Of a stretch of 64,000 nucleotides of DNA, positions 63,989-64,000 are shown piece by piece (within the stretch, counting starts at the first letter, position 1; each line of letters opens with the position of its first letter). A program made the position numbers and the translations under genes. The notes below the pieces were generated by a model that had not been told where the DNA came from, made no database searches, and saw only the letters and a list, made by a program, of their open reading frames with translations. The stretch is from Planctomycetota bacterium (lineage in GTDB: Bacteria; Planctomycetota; UBA1135; GCA-002686595), in contig DUBE01000034.1 of NCBI GenBank assembly GCA_012960475.1, forward strand, positions 36,100-100,099. The letters run 5' to 3'.

Positions 63989-64000
63989 TCAGAAGGTCAC
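63989..64000 (-). CDS. C-terminal end of a probable third paralogue (partial)
   Basis: On the minus strand the window ends in GTG ACC TTC TGA, that is V-T-F-stop. The gene at 59534 ends with the same V-T-F and identical bases before its stop (AGAAGGTCAC on the plus strand). It is only four codons, but the tandem arrangement and hairpin support a neighbouring gene that begins outside the window. Confidence 0.4.
   Translation of the reverse strand: MTF

Noticed and set aside
1..64000. tRNA-Sec (selC) or selA/selB/selD genes within the window
   Set aside because: I looked through the intergenic regions and recognised no tRNA-like T-loop or long variable arm, and none of the recognised proteins is a Sec machinery component. 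They must be elsewhere if the selenoprotein calls are right.

Overview
The window is a gene-dense (about 60% GC) bacterial chromosome segment. I infer a planctomycete, probably of the deep Saltatorellus/Poly30-like group. The reasons are large secreted proteins sharing a C-terminal module that ends in a YRDG...SNFS-type motif, a lipoprotein with FG-GAP and ASPIC/UnbV domains, EF-hand and vWA/HEAT secreted proteins, and a Gram-negative envelope set (LptE-like, BamD-like, AsmA-like). The species is not identified. No phage, insertion sequence or CRISPR array is visible.

The most notable feature is a pair of genes that each carry one in-frame UGA exactly where a redox Cys is expected. (1) At 38-367 a small secreted/membrane protein has U-x-x-C right after its signal peptide. 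(2) At 23666-24241 an AhpD/carboxymuconolactone-decarboxylase-like protein has E-x11-C-x2-U-x3-H, the AhpD active-site pattern with the second Cys replaced. Each UGA is followed, 32 and 24 nt later, by a perfect hairpin whose apical loop starts with the same bases, CGGGU. This fits bacterial SECIS rules and suggests the organism makes selenocysteine. The selA, selB, selC and selD genes are not in this window. Ordinary gene calling would split or truncate both genes.

Layout. 1-2288: selenoprotein candidate, alkylguanine alkyltransferase, a Tat-like secreted protein and a small basic protein. 2799-7519: a purine/RNA-modification cluster hpt - rluA-type - truD (with a 325-residue RGG-like tail made of a 36-bp repeat) - MTA phosphorylase. 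7543-14361: lipoprotein, glycosylasparaginase, EF-hand protein, Na+/alanine symporter and secreted metallopeptidase. 14532-18530: hybrid histidine kinase with a coupled periplasmic binding protein. 18850-24241: small membrane proteins (one DUF2752), an M1-type aminopeptidase lipoprotein and the AhpD-like selenoprotein. 24601-28442: heterodimeric ABC exporter. 28453-32862: UnbV lipoprotein, small protein, Nudix-like protein and RNase P RNA. 32940-35894: vWA protein and a nucleophile-less alpha/beta hydrolase. 35866-42448: minus-strand alr - asmA-like - manC - ruvX run. 42780: a bacterial histone-fold protein with a Lys-rich tail and a strong terminator. 43120-50679: ftsH - folP - cdaA/cdaR fusion - glmM - tsaB operon. 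50790-54464: corC - recO - BamD-like - lptE operon, every junction overlapping by 4 nt. 54709-59518: ECF-type sigma factor, hutI, a pseudo-metalloprotease and hisS. 59534-64000: tandem paralogous secreted repeat proteins, with the tail of a probable third at the edge.

Most functional calls are by recognised motifs read directly from translation. No database search was run.
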